Assembly: GCA_029778535.1 (NCBI GenBank)
Contig: JAKOQB010000148.1
Coordinates: 1-35,076, forward strand
Source of the DNA: Pseudomonadota bacterium
Lineage (GTDB): Bacteria; Pseudomonadota; Gammaproteobacteria; Burkholderiales; Burkholderiaceae_F
Reading direction: 5' to 3'
Length of the DNA stretch: 35,076 nt
Below the pieces are notes generated by a model. That model was not told the origin of the DNA. It worked only from the letters and a program-made list of their open reading frames with translations, and searched no databases. Positions 1 through 7,944 of this stretch are shown here, one piece after another. A program made the translations under genes and the position numbers. Within the stretch, counting starts at the first letter, position 1, and each line of letters begins with the position of its first letter.

Positions 1-1302
<1,302 letters not shown>

Positions 1303-1315
1303 CAGGGAGGTTCAC

Positions 1316-2005
1316 ATGGCAGCAGTCGGAAGCGGCACGCCCCACGCGGTGTATGTGTGGGAAGCCCCGGTGCGCCTGTGGCACTGGGTGATGGTGGTGG
1401 CGATGTTCACGCTGGCGGTGACGGGCTACTTCATCGGCAGCCCGCTGCCGTCGGTGGGCGGCGAGGCGTCTGAGCACTTCCTGATGGGCTACATCCGCTT
1501 CGTCCACTTCTCGGCCGGGTACATATTCGCGATCTTCTTCGCGCTGCGCATCTACTGGGCCTTCGTCGGCAACCGGTACGCGCGCGAGATCTTCCTGGTG
1601 CCGCTGAAGCTGTTCTCGCCGAGCTGGTGGCGCGGCCTGGTCAACCAGGGCCTGTACTACGGCTTCATGAAGCGCGAGGGCGGCCGTTATATGGGGCACA
1701 ACCCGCTGGCGATGGCGGCGATGTTCTTCATGTACGTGCTGGGCACGGTGTTCATGATCTGCAGCGGGTTCGCGCTGTACGGCGAAGGCACGGGCGCCGG
1801 AAGCTGGGCGCACCGCTGGTTCACGTCGTGGGTGATGCCGTGGATCGGCGACAGCCAGGCGGTGCACACCTGGCACCACCTCGGCATGTGGTACCTGATC
1901 GTGTTCGCGATCGTGCACATGTACATGGTCGTGCGCGAGGACGTGTTCTCGAAGGAAACCGTGATCAGCACGATGATCAACGGCTGGCGGGTGCCCAAAC
2001 CATGA
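1316..2005 (+). CDS. hoxZ: Hydrogenase cytochrome b subunit (HoxZ/HyaC)
   Basis: Di-haem b-type cytochrome that anchors the hydrogenase dimer on the periplasmic face and passes electrons from H2 to the quinone pool. The 229-residue product is family length and has four strongly hydrophobic segments. Histidines suited to haem ligation are in RLWHW near the N-terminus, in RFVHFSAGY, and in the WHHLGMWY and IVHMY segments near the C-terminus. The ATG follows an AGGGAGG ribosome-binding site, and the gene sits 13 nt behind hoxG. Its TGA overlaps a possible upstream ATG of the next gene. Confidence 0.96.
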   Translation: MAAVGSGTPHAVYVWEAPVRLWHWVMVVAMFTLAVTGYFIGSPLPSVGGEASEHFLMGYIRFVHFSAGYIFAIFFALRIYWAFVGNRYAREIFLVPLKLFSPSWWRGLVNQGLYYGFMKREGGRYMGHNPLAMAAMFFMYVLGTVFMICSGFALYGEGTGAGSWAHRWFTSWVMPWIGDSQAVHTWHHLGMWYLIVFAIVHMYMVVREDVFSKETVISTMINGWRVPKP

Positions 2006-2022
2006 TCGGGGAGGAGAGGGAG

Positions 2023-2352
2023 ATGGCGGCCAAGCCGGGGCAGCGCAGGCGCGCTGCCCCGGTATTGGCGCCGCGCGTGGGCACGCGACCCGTCGCGCGC
2101 CGCACGCCGGTGCACCCCGGGCACTTCCTCGAAACGCGCTTTCTGAAGCCGCTGCACATCACGCAGCAGGGGCTGGCCAAGGCGCTCGGCATCTCGCGCC
2201 GGCGCGTCAACGAACTGATCCGCGGCCATCGCGGCATCACCGCCGACACCGCGGTGCGGCTGGCGATTTACTTCGGCAACGACGCCGCGTTCTGGATGCA
2301 GCTGCAGACCGACTGGGATCTGCACGAGGCGGCCAAGCGGTTGAACGTCTGA
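2023..2352 (+). CDS. HigA-like HTH (XRE-family) antitoxin/regulator, no toxin beside it
   Basis: A 109-residue protein. Its C-terminal 85 residues match the HigA/VapI antitoxin type of helix-turn-helix: a PxHPGHFL lead-in, then an HTH containing ITQQGLAKALGISRRRVNELI, then RGITADTAVRLAIYFG and FWMQLQ. The first 25 or so residues are a basic, Arg/Pro/Ala-rich extension. The start at 2023 is chosen because a very purine-rich ribosome-binding site (GGGGAGGAGAGGG) directly precedes it. An in-frame ATG at 2002 overlaps the hoxZ stop and would add seven residues. No HigB-type toxin is encoded next to it: hoxZ is upstream and a 180-bp palindrome-rich spacer and then hoxM follow. Family membership is clear. 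A role as a stand-alone regulator of the hydrogenase genes is inference. Confidence 0.85.
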   Translation: MAAKPGQRRRAAPVLAPRVGTRPVARRTPVHPGHFLETRFLKPLHITQQGLAKALGISRRRVNELIRGHRGITADTAVRLAIYFGNDAAFWMQLQTDWDLHEAAKRLNV

Positions 2353-2414
2353 TCCGATCGGCCTCGCGTCGCCAAGCCGCATCGGCGTGCGGGGACATTC
2401 GGATGCGCTCGCCG

Positions 2415-2436
2415 CGCGTTGACATCGGTCAACGCG
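2415..2436. promoter_or_regulatory. Perfect 9-bp inverted repeat with CRP/FNR-family core
   Basis: Arms CGCGTTGAC and GTCAACGCG are separated by ATCG. The core TTGAC-N4-GTCAA fits the TTGA-N6-TCAA pattern bound by FixK/FNR-type regulators. The flanking GCG/CGC is shared with the FNR-type site at 28882-28901. It lies about 100 bp upstream of hoxM, in the only large gap of the hydrogenase locus. A candidate -10 (TAACGT, 2454-2459) lies about 31 bp downstream of the site centre, but it is weak. Confidence 0.5.
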
Positions 2437-2449
2437 AATTGCCACGGCA

Positions 2450-2494
2450 GACGTAACGTCGCGCTCAAGTGAGCTGTTACGGCTCGCGTAACAG
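2450..2494. repeat. Cluster of short palindromes sharing CGTAAC, upstream of hoxM
   Basis: Three more dyads follow within 45 bp. They are GACGTaACGTC (2450-2460), CTCAagTGAG (2464-2473), and an 8-bp perfect inverted repeat with arms CTGTTACG (2474-2481) and CGTAACAG (2487-2494) around a 5-nt loop. CGTAAC occurs three times when both strands are counted. No T-tract follows, so an intrinsic terminator is unlikely. Operator or mRNA hairpin function is possible but unproven. Confidence 0.5.
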
Positions 2495-2532
2495 TTCCAC
2501 CACTCGATCGTCCGCTTCCCGTTCAAGCGCGC

Positions 2533-3174
2533 ATGGAAAACGCATCGGCGCAGGCGCTGGTCCTCGGCATCGGCAATCTGCTGTGGGCCGACGAAGGCTT
2601 CGGCGTGCGCGCGCTGGAGGCGTTCAACGACGCGTTTGAAGTGGACGATGCGCTGCTGCTCGACGGCGGCACGCAAGGGCTGAATCTGCTCGATCCCGTC
2701 GTCAGTCACCGCCACGTGCTGGTGTTCGACGCGATCGACTTCGGGCTCGCGCCGGGTGCGCTGAAGGTGCTGCGCGGGCACGAGGTGCCGGCGTGGGCGG
2801 GCACGAAGATGAGCCTGCACCAGTCGAGCTTCCAGGAGCTGCTGGCGATCGCCGAATTGCAGGGACGCTTCCCCACACGGCTGACGCTGATCGGCGTGCA
2901 GCCGGAGCGGCTGTCCGATTTCGGCGGCAGCCTGAGCGAATGCGTGCGCGCGCAACTGCCCGCCGCGGTCGGACTGGCCGCCGCAGAGCTCGCCGTGTGG
3001 GGCTTCGCACCACGCAGGCGATCGGCACCGGGCGAGCGGCTGTTCGACGCGTCGCTCGGCATCGAAGCGTACGAACGGCTGCGGCCGTCGGAACGGGACG
3101 CCTGCCGCGTCGGCGATGCGCGCTTTCTCGCGATCCGCAGCGCGGTGGAGCAACGAGAGCGGGAGGCGAGCTGA
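2533..3174 (+). CDS. hoxM: Hydrogenase maturation endopeptidase (HoxM/HyaD/HupD)
   Basis: Cuts the C-terminal tail from the Ni-loaded large subunit. Cleavage is probably after the His of DPCLACATH in hoxG, which lets the protein close and pair with the small subunit. The 213-residue sequence opens with ALVLGIGNLLWADEGFGV, the family signature. The three nickel-sensing residues of the family are in place: Glu21 in ADEG, Asp66 in VFDAIDFG and His96 in MSLHQSSFQE. The C-terminal 50 or so residues are less conserved. It is the first gene of the dedicated accessory block hoxM-L-O-Q-R-T-V, and its stop overlaps the hoxL ATG by one base. The preceding 180-bp spacer suggests that the block may have its own promoter. 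Confidence 0.95.
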   Translation: MENASAQALVLGIGNLLWADEGFGVRALEAFNDAFEVDDALLLDGGTQGLNLLDPVVSHRHVLVFDAIDFGLAPGALKVLRGHEVPAWAGTKMSLHQSSFQELLAIAELQGRFPTRLTLIGVQPERLSDFGGSLSECVRAQLPAAVGLAAAELAVWGFAPRRRSAPGERLFDASLGIEAYERLRPSERDACRVGDARFLAIRSAVEQREREAS

Positions 3175-3491
3175 TGTGCATCGGACTGCCGATGCGGGTC
3201 GTGCAGGGCGATGGCCGCGGCACGTTCGCGCTGTGCGAATCGCGCGGCGTGCGCAAGTACCTCGACGTGCTGCTGCTGGGCGAACTGCCGCCGGGCACCT
3301 GGGTGCTCGAGTTTCACGGTGCCGCGCGCCGGGTGCTGAGCGAAGAGGAGGCGCTGCAGACGCTCGACGCGCTCGACGCGCTCGACGCCGCGCTGCGCGA
3401 CGAGTCCGATCGCGCGGCAATCGACACGCGCTTCGCCGACCTGGTCGGGCGCGAGCCGCAACTGCCCGATCATCTGAGGAAATCAGCATGA
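3174..3491 (+). CDS. hoxL: HypC-family chaperone dedicated to the membrane-bound hydrogenase (HoxL)
   Basis: A 105-residue HypC/HupF/HoxL-family protein. The start MCIGLPMRVV fixes Cys2 (Cys1 after Met removal), the residue that holds the Fe(CN)2CO unit during transfer to the large subunit. It is longer than the hypC copy at 10397 (105 versus 73 residues). The extra C-terminal part contains the repetitive string LDALDALDAAL, encoded by a short tandem GACGCGCTC repeat near 3364-3390. The start is set by Cys2 and by a TGATG overlap with hoxM. Two HypC-like proteins in one locus are normal for MBH operons, where HoxL works with HoxV. Confidence 0.93.
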   Translation: MCIGLPMRVVQGDGRGTFALCESRGVRKYLDVLLLGELPPGTWVLEFHGAARRVLSEEEALQTLDALDALDAALRDESDRAAIDTRFADLVGREPQLPDHLRKSA

Positions 3492-3549
3492 GCGCGTGCG
3501 GCCGCTCCCAGGCGCTCATCCCGCAGCGCGCAGCGCGGAGGGTAGTTCC
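3487..3549 (+). repeat. Hairpin-bearing intergenic element between hoxL and hoxO
   Basis: Arms ATGAGCGC (3488-3495) and GCGCTCAT (3512-3519) form a perfect 8-bp stem around a 16-nt GC-rich loop. The segment also contains GGAGGG (3537-3542), which serves as ribosome-binding site for hoxO. The left arm begins at an ATG overlapping the hoxL stop, and that frame runs 21 codons to a TGA overlapping the hoxO GTG. The layout (CATG, variable arm, GC-rich loop, complementary arm, G-rich tail) resembles the hypC and hypE elements read in reverse. It may be a diverged third copy, but sequence identity is low. Confidence 0.45.
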
Positions 3550-3996
3550 GTGAACGCGTCCGCGCACCCGCTGATCGCGCGACTGTCGTCGTCGCTCGAC
3601 GCGCCGATCTTGGCGGCCGAGCAGTTCGACGCGTGGGCGGCGCAGTCCGGCCATGCGCTGGTCGTATTCACCGAAGACCCGGTGCTGTATCGCGAGACGC
3701 TCGACCTCGCGGTGATCGTCCCCGAGCTGGCGCAGGCGTTTCCCGGCCGCTTTCGCACCGCGGTGCTGCTGCAGGCGGCGGCGCGCGCGATCGCGCCGCG
3801 CTACGGCCTGCGCCGCTGGCCCGCGCTGGTGCTGTTGAAGGACGGCAGGCACGTCGGCGCGATCGAGGGCCTGCGCGACTGGCAGGACTATGTGGGGGAA
3901 CTGCAGGGCCTGCTCGAAGCGCAGCCGAGCCGGCCGCCGTCGATCGGCATCGCGGTCAAGGCCGCGGGTCAGGAGGATTCGCATCCGTGTCATTGA
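3550..3996 (+). CDS. hoxO: Hydrogenase small-subunit chaperone HoxO/HyaE (thioredoxin-like fold)
   Basis: A 148-residue protein of the HyaE/HoxO/HupG family. In MBH systems it guards the small subunit and its Fe-S clusters before Tat export. Family features are FDAWAAQSGHALVVFTEDP, LDLAVIVPELAQAFPGRF and WPALVLLKDGRHVGAIEGLRDW. The fold resembles thioredoxin but lacks the CxxC redox pair. The GTG at 3550 is preferred: it has GGAGGG seven bases upstream, and the longer frame from 3496 would run through the intergenic hairpin element. It ends 13 nt before hoxQ. Confidence 0.9.
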   Translation: MNASAHPLIARLSSSLDAPILAAEQFDAWAAQSGHALVVFTEDPVLYRETLDLAVIVPELAQAFPGRFRTAVLLQAAARAIAPRYGLRRWPALVLLKDGRHVGAIEGLRDWQDYVGELQGLLEAQPSRPPSIGIAVKAAGQEDSHPCH

Positions 3997-4009
3997 CGCT
4001 GGGACCACG

Positions 4010-4861
4010 ATGAAGGATTTTCCGATTCCCGTGCGCTCCGGTTCGCAGCCGCAGGACGACGGCTTCAGCTACATGCCGATCCCGCGCGACGTGCCGACGT
4101 TCTCGATGCCGCGCGTGCCGGACAACGCCGAGGCGGCGGCGATGGCCGCCGCGCGCGACCTGCTCGCACGCTTCGTCGGCGGCATGGGCGCGGGCAGCGC
4201 GCCGCGCATCGAGCTCGCCGACTTCCATCCCGGCGCGCTGCGGGTGCTCGACGACCTGCTCGGCGAGGGCGAGGTCAGCGTGCGCATCCGGAGCCGCAAC
4301 GGCTCGGCGCACGACATCCGCATCCAGGAAACCGTGTTCGCGGGCGTTTGGCGCGAGCGCCATCACGACGGCGAGGGCGGCGTCGTGCACGACTATCTGT
4401 ACGCGGGCGCAATTCCGCCGGTGGCGATCGAAATCGCGCAGTCCGCGGCGACGGCCGCGATTGCCGAGCGCCGCGATCTGCCGGCCGGCACGATGAACGC
4501 GCCCGCGCTGCTGACCGAGATCGCGGCGCAGATGCGCGCGTTCCGGCCCAACAGCCGGCCGCACGTGATCAACCTGACGTTGCTGCCGCTGACGCCGCAG
4601 GACGCGCAGTTGATCGACCAGGCGGTGCCGCCGGGGCCGGTGGCGATCCTGTCGCGCGGCTTCGGCAACTGCCGCGTCACGTCGACCGGGCTGCGCAACG
4701 TGTGGCGGGTGCAGTACTTCAACAGCATGCAGACGCTGATCCTGAACACGCTCGAGATCACGCGCGTGCCCGAAGTCGCGCTCGCCGCCGCCGAGGATCT
4801 GGCCGACAGCCGAGAACGGCTGCGCGAACTGATCGACTGGATCGCCGAGTCCGCGGCCTGA
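4010..4861 (+). CDS. hoxQ: Hydrogenase expression/formation protein HoxQ/HyaF
   Basis: A 283-residue member of the HyaF/HupH/HoxQ family, the usual partner of HoxO in protecting the small subunit. The N-terminal FPIPVRSGSQPQDD and PRDVPTFSMPRVP stretches are typical. So is the C-terminal half with LLPLTPQDAQLI, GPVAILSRGFGNCRVTSTG and NVWRVQYFNSM. The length matches the family. The ATG at 4010 is chosen because the protein begins there with the conserved MKDFPIPV; the frame is open farther upstream only inside hoxO. There is no transmembrane segment or signal peptide. Confidence 0.93.
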   Translation: MKDFPIPVRSGSQPQDDGFSYMPIPRDVPTFSMPRVPDNAEAAAMAAARDLLARFVGGMGAGSAPRIELADFHPGALRVLDDLLGEGEVSVRIRSRNGSAHDIRIQETVFAGVWRERHHDGEGGVVHDYLYAGAIPPVAIEIAQSAATAAIAERRDLPAGTMNAPALLTEIAAQMRAFRPNSRPHVINLTLLPLTPQDAQLIDQAVPPGPVAILSRGFGNCRVTSTGLRNVWRVQYFNSMQTLILNTLEITRVPEVALAAAEDLADSRERLRELIDWIAESAA

Positions 4862-4874
4862 CGCGGAGTGGCCG

Positions 4875-5093
4875 ATGGCGGGACCCGAAGGCATACGCCA
4901 GCACGACGGCGCGCGGATCGGGCCGGCCACGCGGCTCGAGTGCCGGATCTGCTGGTACGTGTACGACCCGCTGCTGGGCGACCCGGTGTGGCAGATCGCG
5001 CCCGGCACGCCGTTTTCGGACCTGCCCGCGCACTGGTCCTGTCCGAACTGCGCGGCCGAGCAAGCGCAGTTCATGGTGCTCGACGATGAATGA
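4875..5093 (+). CDS. hoxR: Rubredoxin-type protein HoxR/HupI
   Basis: A 72-residue rubredoxin with the Fe(Cys)4 site intact: C23xxC26 (CRIC, followed by WYVYDP) and C56xxC59 (CPNC). Rubredoxins within MBH operons are linked to hydrogenase function in air, probably through correct assembly of the small-subunit clusters. A GGAG ribosome-binding site precedes the ATG at 4875. The 3' end overlaps hoxT by 8 bases (5086-5093). Confidence 0.94.
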   Translation: MAGPEGIRQHDGARIGPATRLECRICWYVYDPLLGDPVWQIAPGTPFSDLPAHWSCPNCAAEQAQFMVLDDE

Positions 5094-5592
5094 CGGCGTG
5101 CCGTTCACGCCCGCGCAGCGGCTGGAAGCGGCGTTCCGCGCGATCCACGCGCAGCGCATGCGCGATCTGCCGTTCATCAACGATGCGCTGCACGTCGAGG
5201 CGGTGGGCTTCCGGCGCTGGGACGGCCGCTGGCTCGGCGTGCTGATCACGCCGTGGTTCATGAACCTCGTGCTGCTGCCGGACGCGCCGGAACACTGGAA
5301 TTCGGTGCCGGTCCGCGGCGAGGCACGCTACGAATTCCCGGCCGGCGCGTTCGATTTCATCGGCGGCCACGAAGCGGAATGCGGCGAGTTCCAGAGCTGC
5401 TCGCTGTTCTCCCCGGTGTTCGAGTTCGGCGCGCAGGAGGTCGCGCGCGCTACCGCGGAAGCGGTGCTCGCGGCGCTGTTCGACCCCGCAGTGCGTGAAG
5501 GCGGCCGCCCGGCGGAGCACAATCCCACCCCCGCGCCAGTCGTGTCGCGACGCGACGTGCTGCGCGGCCGATGGGGAGAGGCGACGAAATGA
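5086..5592 (+). CDS. hoxT: Hydrogenase assembly chaperone HoxT (HybE family)
   Basis: A 168-residue HybE/HupJ/HoxT-family protein. The core FINDALHVEAVGFRRWDGRWLGVLITPWFMNLVLLP is the family hallmark, followed by YEFPAGAFDFIGGHE and CSLFSPVFEF. Members act as proofreading chaperones that retain the immature hydrogenase until the cofactors are in place. The C-terminal 35 residues, rich in Pro, Arg and Gly, are variable. The start overlaps hoxR by 8 nt and the stop overlaps the hoxV ATG. Confidence 0.92.
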   Translation: MNDGVPFTPAQRLEAAFRAIHAQRMRDLPFINDALHVEAVGFRRWDGRWLGVLITPWFMNLVLLPDAPEHWNSVPVRGEARYEFPAGAFDFIGGHEAECGEFQSCSLFSPVFEFGAQEVARATAEAVLAALFDPAVREGGRPAEHNPTPAPVVSRRDVLRGRWGEATK

Positions 5593-6701
5593 GTAACGGC
5601 GACCTTGCGGGAGAGCTCGCGATCCGGGTGCAGTTGCGCGACGAACGCGTCGCCGCGGTGACGATCGAATCGACGCGACCGCAGGTGGCCGACAAGCTGC
5701 TCGCCGGCCGCACCGCCGACGACGCGGTCGCGCTGGTGCCGCGCGTGTTCACCATCTGCGGCCGCTCGCAGGCGGTCGCCGCGCAACTGGCGGTCGAGGC
5801 GGCGCGCGGCGCGGCGATGACGGCGGCCGCGCGCGCGCAGCGCACGCGCGCGATCGAGGCCGAGATGGCGCACGAGTACCTGTGGCACGCGCTGATCGAC
5901 TGGCCCAAGGCCACCGGCGGGCTGGCGCAGCGCGACGCGTTCGCGCGCGCGCGCGACGCGCTGGCGGGCGAGGACACGCCGGTCGCCGACGCGATCGGCC
6001 CCGTGGTCGAGCGCGAGGTGCTGGCCGGCGCGAGCGGCGCCTGGTACGACGGTGCGCACGTGCCGGCCTTCGAGATCTGGATCGCGCGGGCGGCCACCCC
6101 GGCAGCACGCATGCTCGGCGCCGTGCAGCGCGACGGCGCGCGGCGCGGCGCTCCGGGCGACGCACGCGCGGTGCCGCTGCTGCCCGCGTTCGAGGGGGTG
6201 ACCGCCAGCCGCGTGCTCGGCGCGCTGGAGGCCGACGCGCAGTTCGAGCGCGCGCCGACCCTCGACGGCAAGCCGTGCGAGACCGGCGCGATCGCGCGGC
6301 TCGCCGCGCATCCGCTGGTCGCCGCGCTGAACGCTTCGTACGGCCGCTCGGTGCTCACGCGGCTGGCGGCGCGCGTGACCGAACTGGCGCGGCTGGCGGC
6401 CGGGCAGCCGGCGCCGAGGCCGCTCGCCGGCAACCGCAAGCTGGCCGACGGACGCGGGCTCGGCTGGGTCGAGACCGCGCGCGGACTGCTGCTGCACGTG
6501 GTCGACCTCGCGCACGACGAGGTCAAGCGCTACCGGATCGTCGCGCCGACCGAGTGGAACTTCCATCCGCGCGGCGCGCTGCCCGCCGGGCTGATCGACA
6601 CGCGCGCGCTGAACGACCGCGAGCTGCGCCGCCGCGCCGAGTGGCTGGTGCAGGCGCTCGATCCGTGCGTCACGCATCGGCTGGAGCTCGCCCATGCATG
6701 A
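5589..6701 (+). CDS. hoxV: Hydrogenase scaffold protein HoxV/HupK
   Basis: A 370-residue protein related to the hydrogenase large subunit and thought to serve as scaffold on which HypCD delivers the Fe(CN)2CO unit before hoxG receives it. The relation shows in RYRIVAPTEWNFHPRGALP (compare the [14 protein letters not shown] region of hoxG). It also shows in the C-terminal LDPCVTH, which mirrors DPCLACATH but lacks the second Cys and the cleavable tail. The ATG at 5589 is used because it overlaps the hoxT stop and follows GGGGAGAGG; an in-frame ATG at 5571 would add six residues. The stop overlaps the hypA start. Confidence 0.92.
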   Translation: MSNGDLAGELAIRVQLRDERVAAVTIESTRPQVADKLLAGRTADDAVALVPRVFTICGRSQAVAAQLAVEAARGAAMTAAARAQRTRAIEAEMAHEYLWHALIDWPKATGGLAQRDAFARARDALAGEDTPVADAIGPVVEREVLAGASGAWYDGAHVPAFEIWIARAATPAARMLGAVQRDGARRGAPGDARAVPLLPAFEGVTASRVLGALEADAQFERAPTLDGKPCETGAIARLAAHPLVAALNASYGRSVLTRLAARVTELARLAAGQPAPRPLAGNRKLADGRGLGWVETARGLLLHVVDLAHDEVKRYRIVAPTEWNFHPRGALPAGLIDTRALNDRELRRRAEWLVQALDPCVTHRLELAHA

Positions 6702-7035
6702 AATGTCCCTGGCCGAAGGCGTGCTCGGCGTGATCGAAGACGCGGCGCGCGCGCAAGGGTTCGCCGGCGTGCGCACGGTATGGCTGGAAATCGGGCGGCT
6801 GGCCGCGGTCGAACCCGAAGCGCTGCGCTTCTCCTTCGACGTGGTCAAGCGCGGCACGGTGGCCGACGCCGCGCGAATCGAGATCGTCGACGTGCCGGGA
6901 CGGGCGTGGTGCATGAGGTGCGGTGACACGGTGGCGATCGAAGAACGCGGTGCCGCCTGCCCGACGTGCGGCAGTTATCAGCTGCAGGTCTGCGGCGGCG
7001 AGGACCTTCGGGTCAAGGAACTGGAAGTGGTCTGA
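6694..7035 (+). CDS. hypA: Nickel chaperone HypA
   Basis: With HypB, delivers Ni to the large subunit after Fe insertion. The 113-residue protein starts MHEMSLAEGV, with the N-terminal amine and His2 forming the nickel site. A zinc site is formed by C73xxC76 (CMRC) and C89xxC92 (CPTC). Glu3 is conserved. It overlaps hoxV by 8 nt, so the dedicated hox genes run directly into the hyp genes. hypB follows 9 nt downstream. Confidence 0.97.
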   Translation: MHEMSLAEGVLGVIEDAARAQGFAGVRTVWLEIGRLAAVEPEALRFSFDVVKRGTVADAARIEIVDVPGRAWCMRCGDTVAIEERGAACPTCGSYQLQVCGGEDLRVKELEVV

Positions 7036-7044
7036 GGAACGAAG

Positions 7045-7944
7045 ATGTGCACGACTTGCGGCTGCGGCAGCGGCGATACACGGATCGAAGGCCATCACGC
7101 GCACGAGCACGCGCATGAGCATGAGCACGAGCACGCTCACGTGCATGCGGACGGCAGTGTGCATTCGCATGCGCACGACGAACCCGCGCACTCGCACGCA
7201 CCGGGCCTGACGCCGGCGCGGATGGTGCAGATCGAGCGCGACATCCTCGGCCGGAACAACGCGCTGGCAGCGAACAACCGCCGCTACCTCGGCGAGCACG
7301 GCATCTTCGCGCTGAACCTCGTGTCCAGCCCCGGCGCCGGCAAGACCACGCTGCTGGTCGAGACGATCCGCAGACTCGCGGATGCGTTGCCGGTGGCGGT
7401 GATCGAAGGCGACCAGCAGACCAGCTTCGACGCTGACCGGATCCGTAAAGCCGGCGCGCGCGCGATTCAGATCAACACCGGCAAGGGCTGCCATCTCGAC
7501 GCGCATCAGGTCGGGCACGCGCTGGAGCACCTCGCGCCTGCGGACGACTCGGTGCTGTTCATCGAGAACGTCGGCAATCTCGTGTGCCCGGCAGCGTTCG
7601 ACCTCGGCGAGGCGCACAAGGTCGTCGTGCTGTCGGTGACCGAGGGCGAGGACAAGCCGCTGAAGTACCCCGACATGTTCGCCGCCTCGAGCCTGATGCT
7701 GCTGGCGAAGATCGACCTGGCGCCGCACGTGAATTTCGACCGCAGGCGCGCGATCGAGTACGCGCGCCGCATCCGGCCGGGCATCGAGGTGATCGAAGTC
7801 TCCGCCACCCGCGGTGACGGCATGGACGCGTGGGTGAAATGGGTCCGACGGGGAGCCGAAGCCGCGCGCGAGCGCCGGCGCGACGACGTGGCGGCGTTGA
7901 AGCGCCGCATCGCCGAACTCGAGGCGAAGGCCGCGCAACCATGA
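7045..7944 (+). CDS. hypB: Nickel-insertion GTPase HypB with His-rich metal-binding region
   Basis: SIMIBI-class GTPase that supplies nickel to HypA and the hydrogenase. It is 299 residues long. The N-terminal CTTCGC is the high-affinity Ni site. Residues 17-51 are His-rich with many HxH repeats (19 His), as in HypB proteins that also store nickel. The GTPase has a P-loop SSPGAGKTT (94-102), switch region [12 protein letters not shown], the dimer-interface metal ligands in GKGCHLDA (Cys149, His150), and the guanine-specificity motif AKID. Only 9 nt separate it from hypA, and its stop overlaps the hypF ATG. The low-complexity His-coding DNA (about 7093-7198) is repetitive in itself. Confidence 0.97.
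   Translation: MCTTCGCGSGDTRIEGHHAHEHAHEHEHEHAHVHADGSVHSHAHDEPAHSHAPGLTPARMVQIERDILGRNNALAANNRRYLGEHGIFALNLVSSPGAGKTTLLVETIRRLADALPVAVIEGDQQTSFDADRIRKAGARAIQINTGKGCHLDAHQVGHALEHLAPADDSVLFIENVGNLVCPAAFDLGEAHKVVVLSVTEGEDKPLKYPDMFAASSLMLLAKIDLAPHVNFDRRRAIEYARRIRPGIEVIEVSATRGDGMDAWVKWVRRGAEAARERRRDDVAALKRRIAELEAKAAQP

Noticed and set aside
2415..2450. Sigma-54 promoter upstream of hoxM
   Set aside because: On the minus strand TGGCA and TTG are one base too far apart, and nothing fits on the plus strand.
1687..4008. Very long open frame on the minus strand (773 codons) opposite hoxZ to hoxO
   Set aside because: Arg/Gln/His-rich composition without motifs. It is the shadow of GC-rich genes on the plus strand.
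7093..7198. CRISPR- or satellite-like repeat in the CAT/CAC/GAG-rich stretch
   Set aside because: It is the codon pattern of the His-rich domain of HypB.
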